From contig NZ_LR134356.1 of the NCBI RefSeq assembly GCF_900637195.1, forward strand, positions 3,224,001-3,288,000: 64,000 nt of DNA, read 5' to 3'. Both the position numbers and the translations under genes were made by a program. The DNA is from Mycolicibacterium aurum. Its GTDB lineage: Bacteria; Actinomycetota; Actinomycetes; Mycobacteriales; Mycobacteriaceae. Under the pieces are notes generated by a model, which ran no database searches, had not been told where the DNA came from, and saw only the letters and a program-made list of their open reading frames with translations. Below, piece after piece: positions 45,586 to 54,956 of the stretch (its first letter is position 1; every line of letters starts with the position of its first letter).

Positions 45586-46405
45586 AATCCGTCCCAGCGC
45601 TCACCGATTCCCAGGCAGCGATCTCGGCCTCACGTTCCCGGGCGACGCGGCGGTAGCCGTCCAACGCGTCCGTGCCCAGCAGCAGGAAGCCCGGCGGTGT
45701 GTCGGCCTCCACGGCGGAGGTGATGGCAGCGGCCGCCTTCGCCGGATCCCCGGCCTGCGTGCCGTGCACGGTGTCGTTCTCCTTGCGTCGTTTGCCGGCG
45801 GTGTCGGCGTAATCGGCGATCGGTGTCGCCGACTGGGTCAGCGAGCGGCCGGCGAAGTCGGTGCGGAACCCGCCGGGTTCGACGATGGTGACCGAGATAC
45901 CCAGTGGCGCAAGCTCTCCGCGGAGAGAGCCGCTGAGCCCTTCGAGAGCCGCCTTCACCGCGGCGTAGTAGCCCGATCCGACGGGGGTGAGCTGCGCACC
46001 GATCGAGGAGATGTTGACGATCGCGCCCGTCCGGCGTGCTCGCATGCCAGGGAGCACCGCCTTGATCAGCGCGACGGCGCCGAAGACGTGTGTTTCGAAC
46101 AGCGTCCGCACATCGGCATCCTCCCCCTCCTCGACGGCGGCGCGGTACCCGTAGCCGGCGTTGTTGACCAGGACATCGACACCGCCGAAGCGCTGCTCGG
46201 CCTGCCGGACCGCGTCGGCGATCTGATCGGGCTCGGTCACGTCGAGGGCGACCGCGAGCACGCGGTCGGGGGCGGACGCCGCCAGGTCGGCGACCGCGTC
46301 GACGTTGCGGGCCGTCGCCACGACGTTGTCGCCCTTCTCGACGACGGCCTCGGCGAGGGCGCGGCCGAGTCCGGTCGACGAGCCGGTGATGAGCCAGGTG
46401 GACAT
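45578..46405 (-). CDS. Short-chain dehydrogenase/reductase (classical)
   Basis: 275 residues. Cofactor motif TGSSTGLG, NNAG at the fourth strand, catalytic Ser in NISSIGA and YYAAVK (Tyr/Lys). The aromatic NVVATARN after strand 2 suggests NADP(H) preference. The closest-looking relatives are ketoreductase-like SDRs with a C-terminal GTDALDGYRR segment that act on unknown carbonyls. Start ATG at 46405. Confidence 0.88.
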   Translation of the reverse strand: MSTWLITGSSTGLGRALAEAVVEKGDNVVATARNVDAVADLAASAPDRVLAVALDVTEPDQIADAVRQAEQRFGGVDVLVNNAGYGYRAAVEEGEDADVRTLFETHVFGAVALIKAVLPGMRARRTGAIVNISSIGAQLTPVGSGYYAAVKAALEGLSGSLRGELAPLGISVTIVEPGGFRTDFAGRSLTQSATPIADYADTAGKRRKENDTVHGTQAGDPAKAAAAITSAVEADTPPGFLLLGTDALDGYRRVAREREAEIAAWESVSAGTDFT

Positions 46406-46511
46406 GGGGCGGCGAATGCCCCGATGCTGACACGCCCAAACCAGCCTCGATCAGGGGGTCGGGGCATGGTTTGCCGCCAATTGCCAGCTGTGACCCCGGA
46501 CGGACATTAAG

Positions 46512-47180
46512 GTGCTGTCCGTGGGCAGGAACCTGTTAGCCAAGGTGCGGGGCCGCTGGGCAGCGGTCGCGGTTTCGCTCGTGATCTCCGGCGCGATGAT
46601 CTATGCGCAGCAGACCCAGCCGCCGCGCGCGGAGCCGCCGGCTTCCGCTGCGGCGGACATGCCCGCGTTCTCGGCTGACCCACCCAGCACACCGGTGCCC
46701 ACCGAGGCGGAGCTGCTGGCGGCCACCGCGCCCACCCCGCCCGACGCCCGCGTATTCGAATTGGCGCTGCCCAAGGGCATTACGCCCGAAGGCGGTCTGC
46801 AGGTCCACACGATTTGGATCGCCCGCGCGATCAGCGCGATGTTCCCCGAGATCACGACGATCGGCGGGTACCGGCAGGATGCGCTGAAGTGGCATCCGAA
46901 CGGGCTGGCGATCGACGTGATGATCCCCGATCACAACAGCGAGGAAGGTATCGCGCTGGGCAATCAGATCGCCGGGTACGCGCTGGCGAACGCCGAACGC
47001 ATGGGTGTCATCCATGTGATCTGGCGGCAGGGGTACTACCCGGGGATCGGCGCGCCCAGCTGGACGGCCGACTACGGCTCCGAGACTCTGAACCACTTCG
47101 ACCACGTCCACATCGCCACCGACGGCGGCGGCTATCCGGACGGCGACGAGCGCTACTTCATCGGGTCGATGCAGAACTAG
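46512..47180 (+). CDS. Exported protein with LAS-type peptidase-like C-terminal domain
   Basis: 222 residues. An N-terminal membrane anchor (WAAVAVSLVISGAMIYA) is followed by a Pro/Ala linker and a C-terminal domain (about 80-222). In that domain WHPNGLAIDVM gives H128 and D135 in HxxGxAxD spacing, and HFDHVHI gives H195, H198 and H200 in HxxHxH spacing; these are the zinc-ligand motifs of LAS metallopeptidases (M15, VanY/MepA) that cut D-Ala-containing peptidoglycan. Activity is inferred; mycobacterial annotations often call this domain uncharacterised. Start GTG at 46512 (another GTG nine bases downstream). The stop shares ctag with the convergent gene. Confidence 0.75.
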   Translation: MLSVGRNLLAKVRGRWAAVAVSLVISGAMIYAQQTQPPRAEPPASAAADMPAFSADPPSTPVPTEAELLAATAPTPPDARVFELALPKGITPEGGLQVHTIWIARAISAMFPEITTIGGYRQDALKWHPNGLAIDVMIPDHNSEEGIALGNQIAGYALANAERMGVIHVIWRQGYYPGIGAPSWTADYGSETLNHFDHVHIATDGGGYPDGDERYFIGSMQN

Positions 47181-48214
47181 CGCGACCCGGCAAGCTCTGA
47201 CTGAGCGATGTCGAGAACCACTCGGAAGCGCGCCTTGTTCGACATCATCCGGTCGTAGGCCTTCGGCGCTTCGCTGAACGGCATCATCTCGATCATCGGC
47301 GCAATCCCGGCGGCGAGGCTGAAGTTCAGGTTGTCCTCGTTGTCGATCGACGAGCCGGTCAAACTGCCGACGATGGTCCGGCCACCGAAGATCAGATCCG
47401 CGGTCCCGACCTCGATCGGGTCCGGAGCAGCACCGACCACCACCAGCCGCCCGCGCGGACGCAGACCGGCCAGCAGCGGGCTCATCGACGCTCCGCTGGC
47501 CGCGGTCGCGATGATCGCCGCGGCGCCACCGAGGGTGTTCAGTGCTTCCGCCACGTCTTCGACGCTGCTGTCGATGTAGTGGTCACCGCCGAGTGTTGCT
47601 GCCAGATCGGCCTTCTCGGCTCCCCTGGCGATGACGGCCACCCGGTGCCCCAGCTTCTTTGCGTACTGCACACCGAGGTGCCCGAGCCCGCCGAGCCCTT
47701 GCACGGCCACCAGGCTCCCGGGTGCAGCACCGCCGGCGCGAAGCGCGTTGAAGGTCGTGACCCCGGCGCACAGCAGGGGCGCCGCCAGTGCGGGATCGAA
47801 TTCGGCAGGCACCCGAACCAGGCCGGTGGCACGCGAATACACCATCTCGGCGTAGCCGCCGTCGACGGTCGTGCCGGGCAGGGGCTGGTCGGTGCAGTTG
47901 ACGTAGTCGCCGCGACGACACCATTCGCACTGACCACACTGACCGCCGAGGAACCCGATCCCCGCCCGGTCGCCGACCGACCAGCCGACGACCCCGTCGC
48001 CGACCGCGTCGACGATCCCGACAACTTCATGTCCGGGGACGACCGCTCGTTGCGGGTCCGGCCGCTGCCCCTCGACTCCGAGCGAATCACTGTGGCAGAC
48101 ACCGCAGGTGAGTACTCGCAGCCGCACATGGCCGGGGTCGGGGTCGACTATCTCGCGATCGACGAGTTCGAAATGACGTTGACCGGTCACCTGGTAGGCA
48201 CGATAGGTCGGCAT
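47177..48214 (-). CDS. Zinc-containing alcohol dehydrogenase (MDR family)
   Basis: 345 residues. Catalytic zinc ligands are in CGVCHSD and GHEVVG, and a structural zinc site appears as GGQCGQCEWCRRGDYVNC (four Cys). The Rossmann motif is VQGLGGLGHLGVQYAKK. This is the class of bacterial alcohol dehydrogenases (AdhA/AdhT-like) with broad primary-alcohol activity; NAD versus NADP is not settled. Start ATG at 48214. Confidence 0.92.
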   Translation of the reverse strand: MPTYRAYQVTGQRHFELVDREIVDPDPGHVRLRVLTCGVCHSDSLGVEGQRPDPQRAVVPGHEVVGIVDAVGDGVVGWSVGDRAGIGFLGGQCGQCEWCRRGDYVNCTDQPLPGTTVDGGYAEMVYSRATGLVRVPAEFDPALAAPLLCAGVTTFNALRAGGAAPGSLVAVQGLGGLGHLGVQYAKKLGHRVAVIARGAEKADLAATLGGDHYIDSSVEDVAEALNTLGGAAAIIATAASGASMSPLLAGLRPRGRLVVVGAAPDPIEVGTADLIFGGRTIVGSLTGSSIDNEDNLNFSLAAGIAPMIEMMPFSEAPKAYDRMMSNKARFRVVLDIAQSELAGSR

Positions 48215-48268
48215 GGTCCGACGATAGGCCGGGGGCGGCCGCTACGGCATTCCTGCTAGCACCAAACG

Positions 48269-50293
48269 TCAGACCGCGATCGCCGGGCAGGTGAAGACGG
48301 CGCCCGTCACCCGTCCGTCGCTGCATGTCAGGGCCAGCAGGTCCGGTGTGGACGCCTCGGGCTCCCCGGGGAATGTCGGCGCAGGCGGCCGCTCGAGCGG
48401 GAAGATGCTCGCCCCGGTGACGCCGGTGAGCCGCGCGACGATCTGCGCGACGATGTTGGTCCCGATGTAGGCGAGGTCGCCGATGATGTCGACCGGGATG
48501 ACGGCCAGCGCGGCCAGCGGGCTGATCAGGAAGATCTGCTGGGCGGCCAAACCCTGCAGCGCCGCGACGATGCCGTTGGTGATGTTGTCCACGTAGTACG
48601 GAATCGTGGCCGCGATGGTACGGATCGACAGGGCGACGTTCGTCCCGATGTCGGGATAGCCGTACATCGCGATCGCGTCGTTGAGCGCCTGACGTAGGGC
48701 CGTCGTGTTGTTCACCGGGGTGACGGTGCTCTCGCCGAGGTCGGTCAGTGACACTCCGTCGGTGTCGGCGGGCGGCTGGAAACCGAACAGCGTCATCACC
48801 GTCGGCGTCACGTCGATGATCGAGTACTTGAGGTTCACACCGCCCGGGGTGAACAGGTCGGGGTTGTTGGCGATGACGAATGTGGCTGTCTCGTCGGGTG
48901 ATTGGAAGCCGTGGCCGAAGCCCTTCTGCGGCTGGTGGCCGTGGTCGGTGACCATCATGATCGTCCACTGCTCGCCGTTGGCGATCTCCCAGGCGTCGAC
49001 CTGCTGCATGATCTCGCCGAGGTTGCGGTCGAAGTTGCGGATGGCTTCTGCGTACTCGGGTGAGTCGCCGCCGTACAGGTGCCCGTTCTCGTCGACACCG
49101 ACGAAGTAGCTGAAGATCAGGTTGGCGATATCGGCGCTGGCCGTGCTGACCGCGGCCTCGGTGAAGTCGCCGACCAGGTCGTCGGCGGCCAGCCAGCGTG
49201 GGTCGTCCGGTAGCTCGGGGATGTTGATGACGGTGTCGGCGCCGAGGCCGGATGCGGCGATGCCCGAGATGACGTTCCAGTTGGCGATCGACGTGGTCTG
49301 GATTGCGGGGTTGAGCGTCTCGAGCTGGGTGAAGACGGTGGGCCACTTGTCATAGGTCCACGGGGTGAAGACGTTGTTGATGACGCCTGTCTTCTCGCCC
49401 CACGCCCCCGTGAGGATCGACGACCACGACGGGTTCGAGACGGTGGTGTGGCCGACGATGGTCGACGCGGCGGTGGTGCTGCCCTGCATCAGTTTGAAGA
49501 AGTTGGAGTCGTTCCCCAGGGTCGCCAGCACCCTGCTGAGGTTCGTGCCGTCGACGCCGATCACGAGGACGTTGGGTGTGTCGAGACCGAGAGCCGCTGC
49601 GGCCTGCGACGTGGTGATCGTATTGCGGCGCAACGCATTGCGCTCCAATTCGTCCCGTGCCGCCGCCAGCGCTGCCAGCATCGTCGAACCCTGCAGGGGC
49701 GTCACCGGCGCGGGGTCCTGGCGCGGCTTCAGCAGCGCCGTCACCACGTCGGTGATGACGCTGACCAGCGTCGGCTTGGCAGCCGTGGCCGTCGTGGCCG
49801 GCTTCGTCGTGGCCGGCTCTGTCGTGGTGGGCTGGGTCTGGGTTGCCGGCGTGGTCACACTCACCGGTTCCGCGGTGTCGCCCGCAGCATCGGAGTCGTC
49901 GGCGTCGTCAGAGTCGTCAGAGTCGTCGGCTCCGTCAGAGTCAGAGTCAGAGTCAGAGTCGGCAGCCGCCGCGTCCGCGTCCGCGTCCTTGGATGTGGAC
50001 TTCTTCGAGCCCCGCGACTTGGCGGGCTTGGCCGACTCGTCATCGTCAGCGTCGTCATCCGCTTCGGCAGCGTTGTCGTGTGTGCCGGCCGCGCCCGCGC
50101 TGTCGGTGCTGTCGGTACCGGCGTCCTTCGTGTAGGTCGATGTTCGGGTTTTCTCACCGGCCGAGGACTGACTGGCATCCGAGGAACCGGTCGTGTCGGC
50201 GTACGCCACGCCGGGCGCGGAGGCGACCGCCCACCCCACGCCCAGCGTCACCGCCAGCGCTCCGACACGGCCGATGTGGTTGGCGTAACCCAT
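48269..50293 (-). CDS. Secreted alkaline phosphatase-superfamily phosphodiesterase with Asp/Ser-rich tract
   Basis: 674 residues. A signal peptide (GALAVTLGVGWAVASAPGVA) precedes a disordered region of about 150 residues containing SD repeats (AADSDSDSDSDGADDSDDSD) and a Thr/Pro stretch. The enzyme domain has LVIGVDGTNLSRV (metal Asp), HTTVSNPSWSSILTG (nucleophile Thr/Ser region), FVGVDENGHLYG and VTDHGHQPQKGFGHGF with the metal-binding Asp/His set of type I phosphodiesterases/nucleotide pyrophosphatases. The C-terminus has hydrophobic stretches near residues 560-620. Substrate unknown. Start ATG at 50293 with AAAGGA upstream. Confidence 0.85.
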   Translation of the reverse strand: MGYANHIGRVGALAVTLGVGWAVASAPGVAYADTTGSSDASQSSAGEKTRTSTYTKDAGTDSTDSAGAAGTHDNAAEADDDADDDESAKPAKSRGSKKSTSKDADADAAAADSDSDSDSDGADDSDDSDDADDSDAAGDTAEPVSVTTPATQTQPTTTEPATTKPATTATAAKPTLVSVITDVVTALLKPRQDPAPVTPLQGSTMLAALAAARDELERNALRRNTITTSQAAAALGLDTPNVLVIGVDGTNLSRVLATLGNDSNFFKLMQGSTTAASTIVGHTTVSNPSWSSILTGAWGEKTGVINNVFTPWTYDKWPTVFTQLETLNPAIQTTSIANWNVISGIAASGLGADTVINIPELPDDPRWLAADDLVGDFTEAAVSTASADIANLIFSYFVGVDENGHLYGGDSPEYAEAIRNFDRNLGEIMQQVDAWEIANGEQWTIMMVTDHGHQPQKGFGHGFQSPDETATFVIANNPDLFTPGGVNLKYSIIDVTPTVMTLFGFQPPADTDGVSLTDLGESTVTPVNNTTALRQALNDAIAMYGYPDIGTNVALSIRTIAATIPYYVDNITNGIVAALQGLAAQQIFLISPLAALAVIPVDIIGDLAYIGTNIVAQIVARLTGVTGASIFPLERPPAPTFPGEPEASTPDLLALTCSDGRVTGAVFTCPAIAV

Positions 50294-50559
50294 GACATTC
50301 CTTTCAGCGGAGCATGCAGTGCACACAGATCTCCCACGGTTCCCGTTCGATCTGCACCGAAAGTTACGCCTCCGTCACGGCCCGCAGACCACAATTCGAC
50401 GACTTGTCGCGCGGCCGTGTCGCGACCCCGTCGATAGGTGGGCACACCTGTATGCGTGTGGCGTCCACCTGCGCGCGGCGGTGACACTTGAGGTGATGTC
50501 CTACCAAACCCGCGGCGCGCACAATATGCTTCGCGAACCAGCGAGGGAAGAAGCTGACC
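50294..50559. other. Divergent promoter region, no gene
   Basis: A 266-bp gap between the phosphodiesterase (minus) and the SDR (plus). It contains no convincing ORF. I see no strong dyad or sigma-70 box. Confidence 0.5.
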
Positions 50560-51483
50560 ATGGCCGACCTTCGACTCGGTGGTGACAGGGCGAGAGCGAC
50601 TCTCGCGAGTACGGTTTCACGCGAGAGCGTGAGAAGAGCGCTGCGGCTTGCGGGTATGCGGCCGTTGCCGCGCCCGGTGTCGCGGTCGCCGATCGAACTG
50701 CGCGGTAAGCGGATCCTGCTGACCGGCGCGTCGTCGGGTATCGGTGAGGTCGCCGCCGAGAAGCTGGCCGGCCACGGCGCAACCGTCATTCTGGTGGCCC
50801 GGCGCGAGAACCTTCTCCGCGAGGTGGCCGACCGGATCGCCGCACGCGGCGGCCAGGCGATCGTCATGCCCGCGAACCTGTCGGACCTGGACGCCGTCGA
50901 CGACCTGGTGCGCTCCGTGGGGGCGGTGGACGTACTCATCAACAACGCGGCCCGGTCCATCCGCAGGCCGCTGCTGGATTCGTTGGACCGCTGGCATGAC
51001 GTGGAACGCACCATCGCGCTCAACTACTACGCGCCTCTCCGGCTCATCCGGGGACTGGCCCCCGGCATGGTCGAGCGTGGCGACGGGCACATCATCAACA
51101 TCTCGAGTTGGCGGGTGATGCCCGAGTCGTCGCCGTACTTCGGGATCTACAACGCGTCGAAGGCGGCGCTGAGCGCCGTGAGTCGGGTCATCGACAACGA
51201 GCTCGCCGAATCCGGTGTCCAGTCGACCACCATCTATTACCCCCTGGTGGCCACCCCGATGATCGCACCCACCCGGGCCTATGACGGGCTCGCTGCCCTC
51301 AGCGCAGACGAGGCCGCCGACTGGATGGTGCTCGCCGCGCGCACCCGGCCCGTACGCATAGCCCCGCGCAAGATGCTGCCGCTGCGTGCGCTGGACATCC
51401 TGTCTCCGCGTCTGCTCAACGGAGTCATGAAGCGTTCGACGCCGCGGCTGGAACCCACCACCGGTACCGGCGTTGTCCGATAG
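50560..51483 (+). CDS. Short-chain dehydrogenase, membrane-lipid type
   Basis: 307 residues. Cofactor motif TGASSGIG, NNAA at strand 4, NISSW and YNASK active site. The N-terminal extension RRALRLAGMRPLPRPVSRSP and the C-terminal APRKMLPLRALDILSPRLLN resemble the SDR part of mycobacterial fatty acyl-CoA reductases and related lipid-modifying reductases. The substrate is probably a long-chain or lipid-linked carbonyl, by inference. GAAG upstream of the ATG. It overlaps the EamA gene by 11 bp. Confidence 0.85.
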   Translation: MADLRLGGDRARATLASTVSRESVRRALRLAGMRPLPRPVSRSPIELRGKRILLTGASSGIGEVAAEKLAGHGATVILVARRENLLREVADRIAARGGQAIVMPANLSDLDAVDDLVRSVGAVDVLINNAARSIRRPLLDSLDRWHDVERTIALNYYAPLRLIRGLAPGMVERGDGHIINISSWRVMPESSPYFGIYNASKAALSAVSRVIDNELAESGVQSTTIYYPLVATPMIAPTRAYDGLAALSADEAADWMVLAARTRPVRIAPRKMLPLRALDILSPRLLNGVMKRSTPRLEPTTGTGVVR

Positions 51484-52360
51484 AAAGCTCGGTTACCGCA
51501 CCGAGAACCTCACCGTCGGAGCACTTCTCACCACCGCCGCGTTCTTCTGCGTGGCACTCGTCGGCACGTTGGCGAAGGTGTCGGGACAGTACACCTCGAC
51601 CGGTGTCCTCCTGCTGTTCCAGAACGCGGTCTGCCTGCTGTTCGTCGCTCCGGTGACAGTGCGTGGCGGGTGGCGGTCGCTACGGACCAGCAGGCTCGGG
51701 CTCCATCTTCTGCGCGCTGCCGCCGGGACCGCATGCTGGTGGGCCTTGTTCTTCGCCATCACGCAGATACCGCTGGCCAATGCCACGCTCTTGACCTACA
51801 GCGCGCCGTTGTGGATGCCGTTGATCGCCTGGGGCGTGACCAGGCAACGGGTCGCGGCGGCCACGTGGGCCGGAGCGGGCGTGGGTTTCGTCGGGGTGAT
51901 CCTGGTGCTGCAACCTCAGGGGAAGGGGTTCAGCGCCGGCGAAGTGTCCGCGCTCGCCGGCGCTGTGCTTCTGGCCGTCGCGATGATGTCGGTCCGCTGG
52001 CTGGGCGCCACCGAACCCGTCTCCCGAATTCTCTTCTACTACTTTCTGCTGTCGACCCTGATGTCGGTGCCGATCGCCGTCGTCGACTGGGAACCGATAC
52101 CCCGATCTGCCTGGCCGTGGCTCATCTGCCTCGGCTTCGCGCAGTTGTTCTCGCAGATCCTCATCGTGGTCGCCTACCGCTACGCGTCGGCGGAGAAACT
52201 GGGCCCGTTCATCTACTCGGTCATCGTCTTCACCGCGGTCATCGACTGGGTGTTCTGGGACCACGCGCCGTCGCCATGGACCTACGCCGGAATGGCGTTG
52301 GTCATCGGCGGTGGGCTCATCGCCATGCGGGCACGATCGCCGGTGCCTCAGCGCGCCTGA
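51473..52360 (+). CDS. EamA/DMT-superfamily transporter
   Basis: 295 residues with ten hydrophobic segments in two repeats, as in the drug/metabolite transporter superfamily: [58 protein letters not shown], and the second repeat from [19 protein letters not shown]. Likely exports a small metabolite. The start is a TTG at 51473 inside the end of the SDR gene. It overlaps the convergent MBL gene by 13 bp. Confidence 0.85.
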   Translation: MSDRKLGYRTENLTVGALLTTAAFFCVALVGTLAKVSGQYTSTGVLLLFQNAVCLLFVAPVTVRGGWRSLRTSRLGLHLLRAAAGTACWWALFFAITQIPLANATLLTYSAPLWMPLIAWGVTRQRVAAATWAGAGVGFVGVILVLQPQGKGFSAGEVSALAGAVLLAVAMMSVRWLGATEPVSRILFYYFLLSTLMSVPIAVVDWEPIPRSAWPWLICLGFAQLFSQILIVVAYRYASAEKLGPFIYSVIVFTAVIDWVFWDHAPSPWTYAGMALVIGGGLIAMRARSPVPQRA

Positions 52361-53154
52361 CCGACATCGGTGGCGCCGCGCGTGACGTCGGCACTCTCCC
52401 CCGGCGCCAAGGTCAGCACATCCATCCCCAAGCGGCCGGCACTGGCTGCGAACCTGTTGACCGCATCGCGCTCCTCGACGTACTCCGGTGGCTGATGCAC
52501 GCCGAAGTGCATGGGCACAAGCACTTGTGTGTTCAGTAGCGCGCCGGCCTGGGCGGCCTGCTCAGGGGTCAGCACGGCCGGCAGCGGACTCGACGGTTGC
52601 AGGTGCGCCGTGTCGACCACCGCGCCGTTGATCGGCAGCACGGCGAGGTCGATCGGTCCGGCCCGCCGGGCGATCAGCCACCAGTAACCGTGGAAGACGG
52701 TGTCCCCGCCGTGGAAGACCCGCTGTCCGTCCGCCTCGACGACCCAGTTGACCTGAGGGTCACCGAGGCCGTCGACCGCGGGGACCGCAGTGACGGTGAA
52801 CGGCGGAAACTCGTGACGCTGCCATTCGGAAACGACTCGCACGTCCAACGAACTCGCCGCGAGCTCGGCCTCGGCGCTCTCGGTGAACGGCGCTTCCTCA
52901 GCTGTGGCGACGAAGGGGGCGGGCCGCAGTACCGTGCCGGTCTCGCCGACGACCGACTGGATCGCGGCTACGTCGGTGTGGTCCTGGTGCAGATGAGTGA
53001 CCAGCGCTACCGCCGCAGGCTGCACCGGCTCGACGAACGCACCCTGCGGTTGCGTCGCGGTCAGGAGAGGAAAATCCCGGATGAAGTCCACCACCAAGGA
53101 CGACCCCTGTGCGCTGAGTTCCACGCCCGCCCAGCCGAGACGTCGAATCCTCAT
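52348..53154 (-). CDS. MBL-fold metallo-hydrolase
   Basis: 268 residues. Metallo-beta-lactamase motif THLHQDHTD (HxHxDH), a later GGDTVFHGY aspartate and a histidine in VPMHFGVHQ. This is the UlaG/lactonase-like branch. Substrate unknown. The start is the ATG at 53154; no ribosome site is strong. The promoter region is shared with the divergent Rrf2 gene and contains its operator, so Rrf2 control is likely. Confidence 0.87.
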   Translation of the reverse strand: MRIRRLGWAGVELSAQGSSLVVDFIRDFPLLTATQPQGAFVEPVQPAAVALVTHLHQDHTDVAAIQSVVGETGTVLRPAPFVATAEEAPFTESAEAELAASSLDVRVVSEWQRHEFPPFTVTAVPAVDGLGDPQVNWVVEADGQRVFHGGDTVFHGYWWLIARRAGPIDLAVLPINGAVVDTAHLQPSSPLPAVLTPEQAAQAGALLNTQVLVPMHFGVHQPPEYVEERDAVNRFAASAGRLGMDVLTLAPGESADVTRGATDVGQAR

Positions 53155-53202
53155 GCCGGTGTGCCCGCGTCGGTCGGTGTCATGCGAAGTACTCCCACCA
53201 TT

Positions 53203-53223
53203 TCGCAATCACGGTGATTGCGA
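53203..53223. promoter_or_regulatory. 21-bp palindromic operator, probably for the Rrf2 regulator
   Basis: TCGCAATCA, spacer cgg, TGATTGCGA: a perfect 9+3+9 inverted repeat. A further copy of ATTGCGAT occurs at 53250-53257, nearer the rrf2 start. The site sits 49 bp before the MBL start and 51 bp before the rrf2 start, so it can control both. Confidence 0.7.
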
Positions 53224-53273
53224 TTCTGAAATCAACTGTAGCCACGCCGATTGCGATATGGCAAGCTCGTGGG

Positions 53274-53744
53274 GTGGCAACGCCGACCAACACTCAGTTC
53301 GCGGTGGCGATCCATGTCCTCACCTATCTCGCGGGTGCGGATGTGACGGGCCCGGTGAGCTCCGACGAACTGGCGTCCAGCGTCAATGCCAGTCCGGTCT
53401 ACGTACGACGCGTCCTCACTCCGCTGCGCGAGTCGGGCATTCTGGCCTCCCGACCCGGCGCGCATGGAGGCTGGGAACTGACGCGCGCGGCGCGGTCGAT
53501 CACGCTCGCCGAGGTCTGGCGGCTCGTGCAGGGCGACGATCCGGTGCTGGGCCTGCACGGCCCCAACCCTCTGTGCCGCACAGGAACCGGAGTTCAGCGT
53601 GCTCTTGTGGCGATCGACCGCGAAGTGGCGAGCGCAGTCGAGATGCAGCTCAGCCGCACCAGCGTCGCCGATGTGCTGCGGTCGGGTGAGTTCCTGGGTG
53701 AGCCGTCGCCGCTGAACGACGACAAGCCGCTCAGCCGCCGTTGA
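53274..53744 (+). CDS. Rrf2-family transcriptional regulator
   Basis: 156 residues. The Rrf2 winged helix is clear: FAVAIHVLTYLAG, VSSDELASSVNASPVYVRRV and HGGWELTRAARSITLAEVWR. Unlike IscR or NsrR it has a single cysteine (PNPLCRTGT), so it cannot bind a cluster in the usual three-Cys way, and it resembles the YwnA/redox-sensing branch. Start GTG at 53274. It is divergent from the MBL-fold hydrolase, and their shared gap carries a perfect 21-bp palindrome. Confidence 0.87.
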   Translation: MATPTNTQFAVAIHVLTYLAGADVTGPVSSDELASSVNASPVYVRRVLTPLRESGILASRPGAHGGWELTRAARSITLAEVWRLVQGDDPVLGLHGPNPLCRTGTGVQRALVAIDREVASAVEMQLSRTSVADVLRSGEFLGEPSPLNDDKPLSRR

Positions 53745-54956
53745 TCATCGGCCGGAGTCGGCGCTCCGCGGCGACGTGGCCGCCGCCATCCCGGCCGCGG
53801 CCGCAGCGATAAGCCCCAGGACGACGAACATCGCGGAGTACCCGTGGAGCAGGCTGGCCAGCGCCGCGCCGATGAACGGGCCCAGGGCGGTCGCGATCAT
53901 CACCGGCGCGGAGAGGATGCCACTGAGATGACCGTAATGTGTTGCGCCCCAGCGCTCGGTTACAGCAGTGGCCTGCAGCAGTGTCATGATGCCGCGGACC
54001 ATACCCGCGGCGATCGCGATGAGCGCCAGCGCCGCATAGGACGCGAAGAGCCCGAGCAGAGCCGTGGTGGCAGCGACGCACCCCATGATGATGACCGTGC
54101 GCGGCACCACGCGCACCCGCCGCACCAGGGTTTGGTATCCCAGCCGGCCGAGGACCTGGCCGGCGCCTCCCAGCCCCAGCGCGACCGCTGCGGCCCCGGT
54201 GCCGATCCCACGCTGAGTCATCAGCGGGACCAGGTTGACGATGACCGCGTAGGAGGCAAGTGACGCGAGGGCGAACGCCGCGGTGAGCGCGATGAAGGGT
54301 CTGCTCCGAGCGGTGCGAGTCGGGGCCTCGACGTGATGGTGCCGCGCCACCGGCGGCCAGGGCCGTCGAAGACCGAAGAAATGTGCCGGGACGGTCACCA
54401 CGGCCAACCCCAGGGCGAGAACCACATATGTTGCGCGCCAACTCATATGGTCGGACAGCACCGCGGTGAGCGGGGCGAAGACGGTGCTGGCGAACCCCGC
54501 GGCCAGCGTCAGCACCGTCAGCGCCCTGACCGCATCGCTACCGAAGAACCGGGTGAGCGCCGCGAACGCGGGCGCGTAGAACACCGCGCTCATCGCCAGG
54601 CCGGCGACCACCCAGGCCGCGACGAACATGGGGTAGTTCGGTGCCGCGGTCACCGCGAGAACAGCCAGTGCGCCCAGCACCGATCCGGTCGTCATGATCC
54701 ACCTCGGCCCGTATCGATCGAGCCACCGGCCCACCACGATGCCCATCACGGCCGAGGTCACCAAACCCGCCGAGAACGCCGCGGTCACCGCGGGCGCGGA
54801 CCACCCGGTGTCGGCGCTGATCCGGGCCGACAGGACGGTGAACGCGTAGTACAGCACCCCCCAGCTGGTGATCTCGGTGAGGCACAGAGTCGCCAGCACC
54901 CAGCGCAGCCCGACACCGGGGGCTGCGCTTGCTTGGCCTACTCCGCCGGGGGTCAT
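53745..54956 (-). CDS. MFS transporter, arsenic-type cluster
   Basis: 403 residues, 12 hydrophobic segments with the usual central loop (RRPWPPVARHHHVEAPTRTA). The loop 2-3 signature-like GRWLDRYGPRW and a second-half copy GYQTLVRRVRVVPR are visible. It overlaps the upstream ArsO-like gene by 4 bp (ATGA), so it is part of that operon and is likely an efflux pump for the compound handled by it. Substrate (arsenical or other) is inferred. Confidence 0.82.
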   Translation of the reverse strand: MTPGGVGQASAAPGVGLRWVLATLCLTEITSWGVLYYAFTVLSARISADTGWSAPAVTAAFSAGLVTSAVMGIVVGRWLDRYGPRWIMTTGSVLGALAVLAVTAAPNYPMFVAAWVVAGLAMSAVFYAPAFAALTRFFGSDAVRALTVLTLAAGFASTVFAPLTAVLSDHMSWRATYVVLALGLAVVTVPAHFFGLRRPWPPVARHHHVEAPTRTARSRPFIALTAAFALASLASYAVIVNLVPLMTQRGIGTGAAAVALGLGGAGQVLGRLGYQTLVRRVRVVPRTVIIMGCVAATTALLGLFASYAALALIAIAAGMVRGIMTLLQATAVTERWGATHYGHLSGILSAPVMIATALGPFIGAALASLLHGYSAMFVVLGLIAAAAAGMAAATSPRSADSGR

